Shown piece by piece: positions 25,936 to 33,839 of a stretch of DNA of 46,156 bases. Below the pieces are notes generated by a model, which did no database searches, had not been told where the DNA came from, and worked only from the letters and a program-made list of their open reading frames with translations. The stretch is from Rhodopirellula sp. (lineage in GTDB: Bacteria; Planctomycetota; Planctomycetia; Pirellulales; Pirellulaceae): assembly GCA_002701385.1 (NCBI GenBank), contig NZVD01000089.1, forward strand, positions 12,599 through 58,754, given 5' to 3'. Numbering within the stretch: position 1 is the stretch's first letter; each line of letters starts with the position of its first letter. The translations under genes were made by a program, and so were the position numbers.

Positions 25936-25970
25936 TACTTTGTACCGTGCAATTTCGTGGATGGTCGTTA

Positions 25971-26588
25971 TTAGGTAAATAGTGCTTTCAGACAAATCGC
26001 GGACCAGGTCTCGAACCCGTCAAGGTTTTCGAGCAGGGCTTGAATTGGTTGAAATCCATTCCCTTCGATTTCCGCTTCATTAGATTTGACGTTGGGTTCC
26101 GCAACATCACAGATATGGACGATTCCTAAATGAACCTTACCAACTTCTGTTTTGTCGTCATTGATCAGTCCGACTAACTTGATTTCAAATGTAGTATCGA
26201 TCACGACTTCTTCTTGAAGCTCTCTCGCCATACCATCATGATATGGATCTGAATCCTGTGCTTCACCGTCTTCCTGAGAGATATGTCCGCCGATACCAAC
26301 AGATTTCTTGGCCACAAGCCGTTTTTCTCCTGACCCGCCGCCTCGGGAATATTGATAAACGCTAACCTTGCCGTCAGGACCAACATGTCGAAAAATCACA
26401 TATGGGATCAACTGCTTGAAGGTTGGATCCTCCTCCATGGCCGGTCTTGGGCGATAGCTGATATTAGAAGGGCAAAACAAAGTGTCGAGGTAGCGGTCGA
26501 CATCACCACAGAAACCCTGAAAATGACCAATTGAGTGAAAAAGCTCGGTTGGAACGACGAGCACGTGTTCAACATCCGCATCAGTCAT
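25971..26588 (-). CDS. Nudix-family phosphohydrolase with expanded Nudix box
   Basis: 205-residue protein. The box reads GGHISQE followed, after about 15 residues, by GMARELQEEV, so the region between the first Glu and RE is longer than the usual seven residues; this matches a MutT-like subgroup (COG4112 type, from memory). The helix with REL-EE should still bind metal. Substrate unknown, probably a nucleotide diphosphate derivative. AGGAGGG stands at ideal spacing before the ATG, one of the best ribosome sites in the window. Lies 35 bases upstream of the cysteine desulfurase. Confidence 0.8.
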   Translation of the reverse strand: MTDADVEHVLVVPTELFHSIGHFQGFCGDVDRYLDTLFCPSNISYRPRPAMEEDPTFKQLIPYVIFRHVGPDGKVSVYQYSRGGGSGEKRLVAKKSVGIGGHISQEDGEAQDSDPYHDGMARELQEEVVIDTTFEIKLVGLINDDKTEVGKVHLGIVHICDVAEPNVKSNEAEIEGNGFQPIQALLENLDGFETWSAICLKALFT

Positions 26589-26847
26589 ATTATCCCTCCT
26601 GATAACTAGCCGTGTTATTTTTAAGATTGCAATTAGTGCTCAATTATATCGTGTCTCTCGAAAGACAACAGGATGTTGTATTGTAAATCAGGTAGCGTAT
26701 TTGCTACGTGAAAGGCCTTTTATAAAAAACGGGACTGTTGTATCCTATTAATAGACGCAAAAAGAAAATATTTAATCGTTTCATAGTAACAATGAAGACG
26801 ATAGTACTGACGTCGAACTAGAAATAATGTTTGGAGCATAAGCGACG

Positions 26848-27180
26848 ATGGCAATTACATTAACTGAAAAAGCAGCTGTTGAAGTTAAACGAGTCCTGGA
26901 TGAGCAGAAAATGGATGATGAAACCTGCCTGCGAGTGGGTGTTGTAGGTGGTGGCTGTAGTGGCTTTAGCTACTCACTTAAATTCGAAAAGGATTACGAT
27001 GAAGCCGCCGATAGTAAGTTCGATTATCATGGTGTTGGAGTGATCGTTGATAAAAAGAGTGCTCTTTATCTGGATGGAACCGTTATCGATTGGTACGACG
27101 GATTGGATCGCAGGGGATTCACATTCGAAAATCCGAATGCTGTTAAATCTTGTGGATGTGGTAGCTCGTTCCAGGCGTAG
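26848..27180 (+). CDS. IscA/ErpA/SufA-type iron-sulfur carrier
   Basis: A-type carrier that holds and delivers Fe-S clusters. 110 residues with the three conserved cysteines: C37 in GGGCSGFSY and C102 and C104 in SCGCGSSF. The final residues end just after the CGC motif as normal. A good intrinsic terminator follows. The 259-base gap upstream (to the divergent Nudix gene) is AT-rich with a small inverted repeat near 26692 but no convincing promoter. Which subtype (IscA, ErpA, SufA) cannot be decided from sequence alone. Confidence 0.93.
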   Translation: MAITLTEKAAVEVKRVLDEQKMDDETCLRVGVVGGGCSGFSYSLKFEKDYDEAADSKFDYHGVGVIVDKKSALYLDGTVIDWYDGLDRRGFTFENPNAVKSCGCGSSFQA

Positions 27181-27204
27181 TCGCGATCGCGTTAAAAAAT
27201 TATC

Positions 27205-27230
27205 AAACACTCGTCTCACGGCGGGTGTTT
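27205..27230 (+). terminator. Intrinsic terminator after the iscA-type gene
   Basis: Nine-base-pair stem (27205-27213 with 27222-27230, one G-U pair) and an eight-base loop, with the T-run starting inside the 3' arm and continuing to 27233. It lies 25 bases after the stop codon. Clear rho-independent form. Confidence 0.8.
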
Positions 27231-27297
27231 TTTATTGCGCCAAAGGCTATTCTCATTAATAGTGTGTAGCGATGACCATAACCTCGGGGTGACGAAC

Positions 27298-28548
27298 GTG
27301 AGCGTACAGAAGAAGATCCATATCATCGGCGTGGGAGACGACGGCGCGGACGGGTTGTCGGCTCGTGCCGTAGGCCTGATTGCTAATGCTTCCCTGTTGA
27401 TTGGCCCCAATCATTTAACGTCAGGACATGACAAACCAGGCCAAGAAATAATTGAGGCCGGTAATTCTTTGGACGCGCTTGCCGAACGACTAACTTCCCA
27501 CAGTGAAGAGCGTATTGTGATTTTGACCCCAGGTGATCCCCTATTTTACGGCACAGCGCGATTTCTTTGTGAACGTCTGGGCAAGGATCGTTTCGAGGTA
27601 ATCCCACATGTGTCGTCGATGCAACTCGCATTTGCTCGGGTGAAGGAAAGCTGGGAGGAGGCATACCTCACCAATCTCGCAAATCAAAGTATTGATCACG
27701 TGATCAATAAGATACGTAGCGCTGAACGCGTCGGCGTATTTACCACGCCGGAATTTCCTCCAAACCACTTAGCTCATTCACTTATCCAGGCTGGAATAGA
27801 CTATTTCACCGGGTATGTCTGTGAAAACCTAGGCGCCCCAGATGAACGAGTAACAGCCGGAGAGTTATCAGATATAGCAAAAGGTTCATTTGGGGAGTTG
27901 AACGTATTTGTTCTGGTCCGGAAACCTGACGTTCCTGATCGACCAACCGCGATGGAGGGCCGGAGGTTATTTGGCAATCCCGACGAGCTTTTTCTACAAT
28001 CCAAACCAAAACGCGGACTACTTACCAACTCGGAGATTCGTGTGATTGCCTTGGCAGAACTCGACATCGGTCCGAACAGTATCATATGGGACATTGGTGC
28101 GGGGAGCGGAAGTGTCTCTTTGGAGGCGGCACAACTTTGCCCTGCGGGGCATGTTTACGCGGTCGAGATGGACACAGACGATTTCGAACTAATTATAGAA
28201 AATGCATCTCGTTTCGGTCTGGCCAATATTACGCCAGTGCTGGGCCAGGCGCCTGAGGCTTGGTCTGATCTTCCTGCACCGGATGCAATCTTCATTGGTG
28301 GCACGGGACGTCAGCTAACCACGATCGTGAGAGATGCATTGGCGCAACTTAAACCCGGCGGCCGATTGGTTGCAGATATGGCCAGTATCGACAATCTACA
28401 CGCTGTCCAGGAAGTTCTGCGACAGGAAACTGGTGACGTGAATATACTGATGGTCAATATTGCTCGTGGAAACTACCAATTAGACCGTTTGCGTTTCGAC
28501 GCGATGACGCCAAAGTTTGTACTCTCTGCTATAAAGAAACAGAGCTAA
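27298..28548 (+). CDS. cobL: Precorrin-6Y C5,15-methyltransferase (decarboxylating), CbiE-CbiT fusion
   Basis: Corrin-ring enzyme of cobalamin synthesis: methylates C5 and C15 and decarboxylates. 416 residues from GTG 27298, preceded by GGGGTGA; the longer frame runs through the upstream terminator region. N-terminal CbiE half has IIGVGDDGADGLSARA and LTPGDPLFYG; C-terminal CbiT half has the SAM motif DIGAGSGSVSLEAA, AVEMDTD and FIGGTGRQL. All expected motifs are present, so it should be active. No other cob/cbi gene is in the window, so it is separated from the rest of the pathway. An aldo/keto reductase follows after 17 bases. Confidence 0.93.
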   Translation: MSVQKKIHIIGVGDDGADGLSARAVGLIANASLLIGPNHLTSGHDKPGQEIIEAGNSLDALAERLTSHSEERIVILTPGDPLFYGTARFLCERLGKDRFEVIPHVSSMQLAFARVKESWEEAYLTNLANQSIDHVINKIRSAERVGVFTTPEFPPNHLAHSLIQAGIDYFTGYVCENLGAPDERVTAGELSDIAKGSFGELNVFVLVRKPDVPDRPTAMEGRRLFGNPDELFLQSKPKRGLLTNSEIRVIALAELDIGPNSIIWDIGAGSGSVSLEAAQLCPAGHVYAVEMDTDDFELIIENASRFGLANITPVLGQAPEAWSDLPAPDAIFIGGTGRQLTTIVRDALAQLKPGGRLVADMASIDNLHAVQEVLRQETGDVNILMVNIARGNYQLDRLRFDAMTPKFVLSAIKKQS

Positions 28549-28565
28549 TTAATTGTTAAGGCAAA

Positions 28566-29594
28566 ATGATGGAATATAGATTTTTAGGAAATACAGGCGT
28601 TAAGGTATCCAGTGTTTGTTTGGGTACGATGATGTTTGGCGGTCAGACAAATGAAGCAGACTCGATCGAGATCATGCACAAGGCCTTCGATCTCGGTGTT
28701 AATTTCGTTGACACGGCAAACATGTACAGCGTTGGCGCCTCCGAGGAGGTAGTAGGCAAAGGTATCAAGGGATATCGTGATGACATTGTGCTTGCCACTA
28801 AGGGACGTCAAAAGATGGGAGATGGCCCAAATCAGCAAGGTGCGAGTCGGTATCATCTGATGCAGGAATTGGACAATAGCCTTCGCCGGCTCGATGTAGA
28901 ACATATAGATGTCTATTACACCCACACACCTGACTTTAAGGTTCCTATCGAAGAGACGCTGCGTGCGATGGATGACATGGTACGTAGCGGGAAGGTCCGA
29001 TATATCGCGTGCTCGAATTTCAGAGCCTGGCGAGTATGTGAATCATTATGGAAAAGTGAACAATACAATCTAAACCGTTTTGCTTGCGTCCAACCTCTAT
29101 ATAATATTGTCAACCGAGATGTGGAAGTGGAACTCTTTCCTCTTTGTCGAGAGCATGAACTGGGGATCGTTTGCTACAGTCCTCTTGCGCGAGGGATCCT
29201 CACCGGCAAATACAGCGTGGGACAAGCATATCCAGAAGGAAGTCGAGCATCCCGGGGAGACAAACGAATGTTGCAGGCTGAGCTTCGTGACGCGAGCATA
29301 GAAGTCGGACAACGACTAAACGCCTATTGCGAAGCTAAGGGGGTAAAGACGAGTCAATTCGCTCTAGCTTGGGCACTGGCGAATCCAATTGTTACTTCTG
29401 TTATCATAGGGCCACGAACTATGGAACAGTTCGATGACAATATCCAGGCGCTTGACTATGTACTCACACCAGAAGATGAACAGTTTGTCGACTCGCTAGT
29501 GCCACCGGGCGAACACAGTGGCTTCGGCTTTCAGGACGATGCATATCCTTTCAGTGGTCGGCATGACAAAGAGATCCAAGAGGATCGTCCTTAA
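28566..29594 (+). CDS. Aldo/keto reductase
   Basis: NADPH-dependent carbonyl reductase of 342 residues, cytosolic. Catalytic tetrad D49, Y54, K79 and H120 is visible in VDTANMYS, LATKG and YYTHTPDF. The C-terminal cofactor-binding region has VIIGPRTMEQFDDN. AAGG precedes tandem ATG codons (28566 and 28569). Same strand as cobL with a 17-base gap, probably co-transcribed, although there is no known metabolic link. Substrate unknown. Confidence 0.92.
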   Translation: MMEYRFLGNTGVKVSSVCLGTMMFGGQTNEADSIEIMHKAFDLGVNFVDTANMYSVGASEEVVGKGIKGYRDDIVLATKGRQKMGDGPNQQGASRYHLMQELDNSLRRLDVEHIDVYYTHTPDFKVPIEETLRAMDDMVRSGKVRYIACSNFRAWRVCESLWKSEQYNLNRFACVQPLYNIVNRDVEVELFPLCREHELGIVCYSPLARGILTGKYSVGQAYPEGSRASRGDKRMLQAELRDASIEVGQRLNAYCEAKGVKTSQFALAWALANPIVTSVIIGPRTMEQFDDNIQALDYVLTPEDEQFVDSLVPPGEHSGFGFQDDAYPFSGRHDKEIQEDRP

Positions 29595-29597
29595 TAG

Positions 29598-29609
29598 CCC
29601 GAATTCGGG
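29598..29609. terminator. Short GC palindrome between convergent genes
   Basis: Twelve-base perfect palindrome (4-bp CCCG/CGGG stem if folded) in the 23-base gap between convergent aldo/keto reductase and MenC-like genes. No U-run on either side; at best a weak bidirectional terminator. Confidence 0.3.
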
Positions 29610-29617
29610 AATCTTAG

Positions 29618-30727
29618 TCAGCTAATTACATGCGATTGCAGACACCAACGGGATAGTCGGTCAGGGTTCGGTTTGGGAATTTCATTGAAGGCGCGTATGC
29701 TAGGTTGCCCGAGCTTATTCGCGGTCAACTCGATGGGAACCTCACCTAAATCTGTTTCGTAATACCGAGCGCTGGGGAAGATGTCCGCCGGATACAGGAA
29801 ATTCGGGAGCGTTGCAAGCGCTGTACAAATGGCACCGCCGGTGGCGCTTTCCAGCATCCCACCAACCCAACATGGAATTCCGGCCTCTGCACAGATGTCA
29901 TGGATTACTTTCGCGATCGTGATGCCACCGACTCGTCCCGGTTTGATATTCACATATCCGCAAGCGTTCAGACGCAACGCTTGTTTGGCTAGTTGGACGC
30001 TATTAATACTCTCGTCTAAACAAATTGGTGTTTTGATTTTTGCTGCCAATTCAGCATGATCGAGTAAGTCATCATGGTTTAACGGTTGCTCAATCATCGC
30101 GAGATCATACTCATCTAAGCGCTTGAACATATCGGTGTCTAAGATGCGATACCCGGCATTGCAATCAATATGGAAAGTTTCGTTGGGAAAAGCGGCCCGA
30201 ACGCGGCTTAACATTGATTCATCCCAATCAGGGCGATACTTCAATTTAACTCTTGCAAAACCTTGGTGACTAGCATCATCAATCGCTGCCAATAACGCGT
30301 CTACAGAATCCATGACGCCAAAATCTGCGCCAACTGTTATTAAGTCGCGTTCTGCTCCTAAAAGGGTATGCAGAGGAATACCGGAAACCGCGGATTTAAG
30401 AGCCCACCAAGTATTGTCAAGGATCGCTTTCGCAAAAGGATTTCCCTTAAATACTGCTAGACGCTGCTGCAGTTGCTGTCCGGTTTCAATATCTTCGCCG
30501 AGGAGTTTTGGTGCTAGCCACGTTTTGGTAACGTCGAATATCCCCCCTCCCCACTCGGGACTATAGCAAGGTGCTGCTAGTGGTGCCGATTCACCCCATG
30601 CACTCACCGAACCCGAATCCATTCGACAAAGGATACTATGGATTTCCGCGTCCTCGCCATAAGCAGTTTTCCACGGGTACAGCAATGGCATCGCGACATG
30701 GAAGAGTTCGATTCGATCAATACGCAT
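29618..30727 (-). CDS. menC: Enolase-superfamily enzyme, o-succinylbenzoate synthase / N-acylamino acid racemase type
   Basis: Muconate-lactonizing-enzyme subgroup member, 369 residues. Catalytic and metal residues are all present: K161 and K163 (VKLKY), D188 (DCNAGY), E213 (MIEQPL), D238 (LDESI) and K262 (NIKPGRVGG). The segment CWVGGMLESATG matches MenC type 2 / N-acylamino acid racemases. In menaquinone synthesis it dehydrates SHCHC to o-succinylbenzoate. Other men genes are absent here, and related enzymes racemise N-succinylamino acids or epimerise dipeptides, so the menC symbol is tentative. AAAGG precedes the ATG. A 65-residue gene lies 13 bases upstream. Confidence 0.85.
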   Translation of the reverse strand: MRIDRIELFHVAMPLLYPWKTAYGEDAEIHSILCRMDSGSVSAWGESAPLAAPCYSPEWGGGIFDVTKTWLAPKLLGEDIETGQQLQQRLAVFKGNPFAKAILDNTWWALKSAVSGIPLHTLLGAERDLITVGADFGVMDSVDALLAAIDDASHQGFARVKLKYRPDWDESMLSRVRAAFPNETFHIDCNAGYRILDTDMFKRLDEYDLAMIEQPLNHDDLLDHAELAAKIKTPICLDESINSVQLAKQALRLNACGYVNIKPGRVGGITIAKVIHDICAEAGIPCWVGGMLESATGGAICTALATLPNFLYPADIFPSARYYETDLGEVPIELTANKLGQPSIRAFNEIPKPNPDRLSRWCLQSHVIS

Positions 30728-30740
30728 TGTTTGCCTTTAA

Positions 30741-30938
30741 CTATTTCTCAAAAAGAACTGTAATGAGCACATCCGAGGATGAAAAGCTACCCATCCCTGG
30801 GCCAGAGGGACTCTGTGGCGCGATATTTCCGAATATGTTTATAACAGTGGCACGCTCTTCAGTGATCCATGCATTTATCTCTTCCTCAAGTGCAGACAAT
30901 TCGCTCTCAATACTTTTGAAAATCTTAATTTGTTGCAT
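30741..30938 (-). CDS. Small conserved-looking protein upstream of menC
   Basis: 65 residues with no signal peptide. The first half is a charged helix (KIFKSIESELSALEEEINAW), the second half has the strand VINIFGNIAPQ and a closing strand SDVLITVLFEK, around a Gly/Ser/Pro-rich turn. GGAGAGG stands directly upstream of the ATG and the gene ends 13 bases before menC, which strongly supports a real coding sequence. I have the impression of similar short proteins in other planctomycetes and cyanobacteria but cannot verify. Function unknown. Confidence 0.7.
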   Translation of the reverse strand: MQQIKIFKSIESELSALEEEINAWITEERATVINIFGNIAPQSPSGPGMGSFSSSDVLITVLFEK

Positions 30939-31059
30939 AACCTCTCCATTCCATTCATCGAATGTGTGAAACTGTCGTTCAATCGCAATCGCATTTCTGC
31001 TAATGTATTATATCGTTTGTTGGCTAGTTAATTGTCACGTTATTGAGAGAACCTAATCC

Positions 31060-31467
31060 ATGGTCCGTCGCCTAATTCACTCCATACTTATATTATCCCT
31101 AGCGATCCTTTCCCTTTCGAATTGCGAAGCCGCGGAGTTAAAGGATCTGCAAGGCACGTGGACGGGGACATGGCACAGCGAAATCAATGAGCATCGAGGC
31201 CCATTGAAGGCTCGATTTACGACCAAAGGAGAAGATAGCGTCGAAGCTAGATTTACAGGACGGTTTTTTAAGATTGTACCTTTTAAGTTTATTGTGACGC
31301 TCGACGTCGTTTCAGTCACCGATGGTGTAATCAAGCTTAAGGGAAAACAGGATCTCGGACGCACACTCGGCACGTACCACTACGATGTAACCTTTAAAGA
31401 TGGACACTTCCTAGCGAATTATCATACAGATAAAGACAAAGGCGTTTTCGAAGTGAAAAAAAACTAG
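31060..31467 (+). CDS. Small secreted protein, lipocalin-like
   Basis: 135 residues: signal peptide with hydrophobic core 6-19 and likely cleavage after CEA, then a short all-beta protein (LQGTWTGTWHSE, VEARFTGRFFKIVPFKF, GVIKLKGKQDLG, TYHYDVTFKDGHFLANYHTD) of alternating strands, as in small lipocalin- or THAP4-like barrels. GAGAGA sits about 10 bases before the ATG. Convergent with bshB1 with a 20-base gap. Not assigned to a named family; function unknown. Confidence 0.72.
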   Translation: MVRRLIHSILILSLAILSLSNCEAAELKDLQGTWTGTWHSEINEHRGPLKARFTTKGEDSVEARFTGRFFKIVPFKFIVTLDVVSVTDGVIKLKGKQDLGRTLGTYHYDVTFKDGHFLANYHTDKDKGVFEVKKN

Positions 31468-31487
31468 GGACTTACCACGTGATTCTA

Positions 31488-32195
31488 TTAGATCAGCGAA
31501 TTTAGGTTGCTTAATCCCAACGGCTCTTTGCAATGGAACGGTTCGCCATATTGCACTCCAATTTTGTGGCCCCAGTATTTGGCTTCCGTCTCAATTCTCT
31601 CGGTTATTGACGGTTGCTCTTCTTCACGCCCAACGAAGAATTGACTGCGGTACGCTTCGATTGCCTGCTTCTTGATAGACCAAAAGTCGGAGATATCGAG
31701 AACGAATGCGGGATTGAGTGACTGCTTCAGGTGTACGCAATAATAGTTGTATATTCTTTTTGGGTGGTAACGTTCACCAGGCATATCTGTCTTCGATAAT
31801 TTAGCCCAAAACCTCGCATCTTCAATCAATGAGAGAGCGGCGACGTGATCCGGGTGTGCATCCTCCCAATACGGTGCAAAGATCCATTTCGCCTGGGTAA
31901 GACGAAAGACGCTCGCAAGTTTTTCGCGATTCTCGAGGGTAGCTTGCAGGCTGCGGTTCGGTAGGTCTAAATTGCCACGCCATGTTAATCCAAGCAACTC
32001 CGTCGCCAAGGCTGTTTCTGCTTGGCGAGTTTCAATGTTTCCAAATGGTGTCGGTTCGCCATTGGTCAAATCTAACACGCCTACACGTCTACCAGATTGC
32101 AGTAATTTTGCAATTGCGCCACCCATGCCGAGTTCGGCATCATCGGGGTGTGGTGCTACGACCAAGACGTCAAGTATAGGTGGTTCTTTGCTCAT
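31488..32195 (-). CDS. bshB1: PIG-L family deacetylase, BshB1-like (bacillithiol type)
   Basis: Zinc deacetylase of 235 residues. APHPDDAELGMGG carries the zinc His-Asp-Asp pattern, DAHPDHVAA the second zinc His, and the C-terminus has YESQF-like YRSQFFVGRE. The order and the internal DLTNGEPTPFGN and NLDLPNR match BshB1, which deacetylates GlcNAc-malate in bacillithiol synthesis. BshA and BshC are not in the window, so the product could also be another N-acetylglucosamine conjugate. Divergent from the Rieske-PSP1-like gene with an 85-base intergenic region to its preferred start. Confidence 0.85.
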   Translation of the reverse strand: MSKEPPILDVLVVAPHPDDAELGMGGAIAKLLQSGRRVGVLDLTNGEPTPFGNIETRQAETALATELLGLTWRGNLDLPNRSLQATLENREKLASVFRLTQAKWIFAPYWEDAHPDHVAALSLIEDARFWAKLSKTDMPGERYHPKRIYNYYCVHLKQSLNPAFVLDISDFWSIKKQAIEAYRSQFFVGREEEQPSITERIETEAKYWGHKIGVQYGEPFHCKEPLGLSNLNSLI

Positions 32196-32231
32196 TTCTA
32201 AACTTCAACTTATTCCGTTTGGGTAAACCTA

Positions 32232-32237
32232 TATAAT
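32232..32237 (+). promoter_or_regulatory. Candidate -10 element for the Rieske-PSP1-like gene
   Basis: Perfect TATAAT in the divergent gap. With transcription from about 32244, the ATG at 32248 would have almost no leader, whereas the ATG at 32281 would have about 37 bases and an AGGGGAT ribosome site. No good -35 hexamer. Supports the shorter start of the next gene. Confidence 0.4.
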
Positions 32238-32280
32238 ACACCGTTACATGAAGACTAATTTAGCAGGGGATAGTCTCTCG

Positions 32281-33039
32281 ATGAAACGCATGCGAATCGG
32301 ACATGTCTATGAAATTGGAATCGGCGAGGAACGGGTTGTCAATTATGCGGGACAATCCGTAATTATCAAAAGAATCGAAGGCAACGAGTGGTTTGCTTAT
32401 GGACAACTATGTCCACACATGGGAGCAGATCTCTCAGGCGCGCATCATATGGATGGTCTCATCCGGTGTCCAGGACATGGTTTGCTATTCGATCCCCAAT
32501 CCGGCGAATGTCTGTCTAACGCATGCAAACCATTATCCAGTTTTTCCGTTACGATTGATCGTTCTGAAGTATTTTTGTCATTGAAGCCTTCAGAACCAGA
32601 TGTAGTCACGATGTTCGTTTTGGCCCGTTACGGTACGGATGGACGCATAGGCCGTTTCGAACTAAAAGATCTCCCAACTCCGGAGTATGGGAAGGCCATT
32701 GCCGTTAGGACCCCACGCGGAGTAGAACGTGCTGAAGTGCTTCCCAACAAGACGTTTGGCGATGCTCCGAAAACGACCGGGGTCGCTTCTCTTGCTATTC
32801 AAAAATATTTAATAGCTTCCGCCGACGCGGGTTTTAATCACTCCCAAATCTCTCAATACATTGAGACAGAGATACGGAAGTTCGATTCGGAGCTTATTGT
32901 TTTGGAAATCGAAACTTTGCTCTGCGGCAACCTGGTAATTCATTTAATGGGAGAAGGTAAACGCGAATTGGGTGCTCTAGCTGCACGAGCCACAGCAGAG
33001 TTCGGAAGAGAAGTGACATTTCAGATCGCAGAAATCTAG
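32281..33039 (+). CDS. Rieske [2Fe-2S] domain fused to a PSP1/RicT-like domain
   Basis: 252-residue cytosolic protein of unusual build. N-terminal Rieske domain (about 3-105): C44, H46, then C63 and H66 in CPHMGAD...CPGHG, a complete 2Fe-2S ligand set of the ferredoxin type. The C-terminal half (about 110-252) aligns by eye with PSP1/YaaT (RicT) proteins: the strand pair DLPTPEYGKAIAVRTPRGVERAEV resembles the DxxVVVETxRGxExGxV segment, and the end CGNLVIHLMGEGKREL...FGREVTFQIAEI resembles the VIFYFTADGRVDFREL...FRTRIELRQIG element, but the Cys-rich tail of RicT is missing. RicT itself belongs to an Fe-S-binding complex in Bacillus. Start at 32281 preferred over 32248 (see promoter). Function unknown. 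Confidence 0.8.
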   Translation: MKRMRIGHVYEIGIGEERVVNYAGQSVIIKRIEGNEWFAYGQLCPHMGADLSGAHHMDGLIRCPGHGLLFDPQSGECLSNACKPLSSFSVTIDRSEVFLSLKPSEPDVVTMFVLARYGTDGRIGRFELKDLPTPEYGKAIAVRTPRGVERAEVLPNKTFGDAPKTTGVASLAIQKYLIASADAGFNHSQISQYIETEIRKFDSELIVLEIETLLCGNLVIHLMGEGKRELGALAARATAEFGREVTFQIAEI

Positions 33040-33065
33040 AGTGATTGGTTTAGCGGAAATTTGTT

Positions 33066-33095
33066 TTGGCAACTACGAATCAACTTTGATATGAT
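33066..33095 (+). promoter_or_regulatory. Candidate sigma70-type promoter for the LuxR response regulator
   Basis: TTGGCA at 33066-33071 and TATGAT at 33090-33095, 18-base spacer, each one base from consensus. Starts about 27 bases after the Rieske-PSP1-like stop and would give a leader of roughly 105 bases to the ATG at 33207. Confidence 0.5.
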
Positions 33096-33206
33096 GCAAC
33101 TACTGATTCAGACCCGAATCGAAATACTCCCACCGTTTCCGCAATGAGATTACCTTTCTCCCCACCTGCGGGCTTGATACGTATTTATTATTTTTCGTCC
33201 GGACCT

Positions 33207-33839
33207 ATGAGCATATCCGTCATTATCGTAGATGATCACGAATTGATTCATAACGGCATTCAGTCCATGTTGACGGAAACCAACGCCGAAATTATTGGGC
33301 ATGCCCACGACGGCGATACTGCGATTGAATTATGTACAAAATTGCAACCTAATCTTGTGCTTCTGGACGTACTGATGCCTGGAAAGTCGGGAATCGACAC
33401 GCTTGAAGAGTTGCTGAAAGCTTGCCCCAATACTCGCGTCATCATGGTATCGACCTACGCGAACCCTACCTATGTTGCTAGGAGTATCATACGCGGGGCT
33501 AGTGATTACATCCTTAAAGGAGCTGGCCGCGCCGAACTTCTCAGTGTGATGTCCCGAGCCGTTCAAGGGCAAGCTCCACCCGAATCGAGTATCTATAATC
33601 GCATTCAGCATTTGATGTCCCGTCGTAAAGACAAACACATGACAACTTACAAACTCACAAATCGTGAGGTGCAAGTATTACGTCATTTAGGCCTGGGGCT
33701 TAGCAACGCCGAAATCTCGAGATCATTGCAAATAAGTGTTGAGACCGTCAAAGAGCATGTACAAAACATTTTGCGGAAAACCAATGCTTCCGACCGGACG
33801 CAGGTCGCTGTCTGGGCGGTCCGAGAGAACCTAATCTAA
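33207..33839 (+). CDS. NarL/LuxR-family response regulator (orphan)
   Basis: 210-residue two-domain regulator. Receiver domain: acidic pair D9/D10, phospho-acceptor D54 (LLDVLMPG), S82/T83 switch region and K104 (YILKGA). C-terminal LuxR-type helix-turn-helix (about 145-205, LTNREVQVLRHLGLGLSNAEI, ISVETVKEHVQNILRKTNA). ATG 33207 gives the standard MSISVIIVDDHE start; the longer frame adds 21 unrelated residues. All residues needed for phosphorylation are intact. No histidine kinase is adjacent; the FHA-GAF kinase at 16776 is too far for context to pair them. Overlaps the convergent xer gene by four bases. Confidence 0.92.
   Translation: MSISVIIVDDHELIHNGIQSMLTETNAEIIGHAHDGDTAIELCTKLQPNLVLLDVLMPGKSGIDTLEELLKACPNTRVIMVSTYANPTYVARSIIRGASDYILKGAGRAELLSVMSRAVQGQAPPESSIYNRIQHLMSRRKDKHMTTYKLTNREVQVLRHLGLGLSNAEISRSLQISVETVKEHVQNILRKTNASDRTQVAVWAVRENLI

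Noticed and set aside
26692-26707. Inverted repeat upstream of the iscA-type gene as an operator
   Set aside because: Only five base pairs and no resemblance to an IscR site that I can support.
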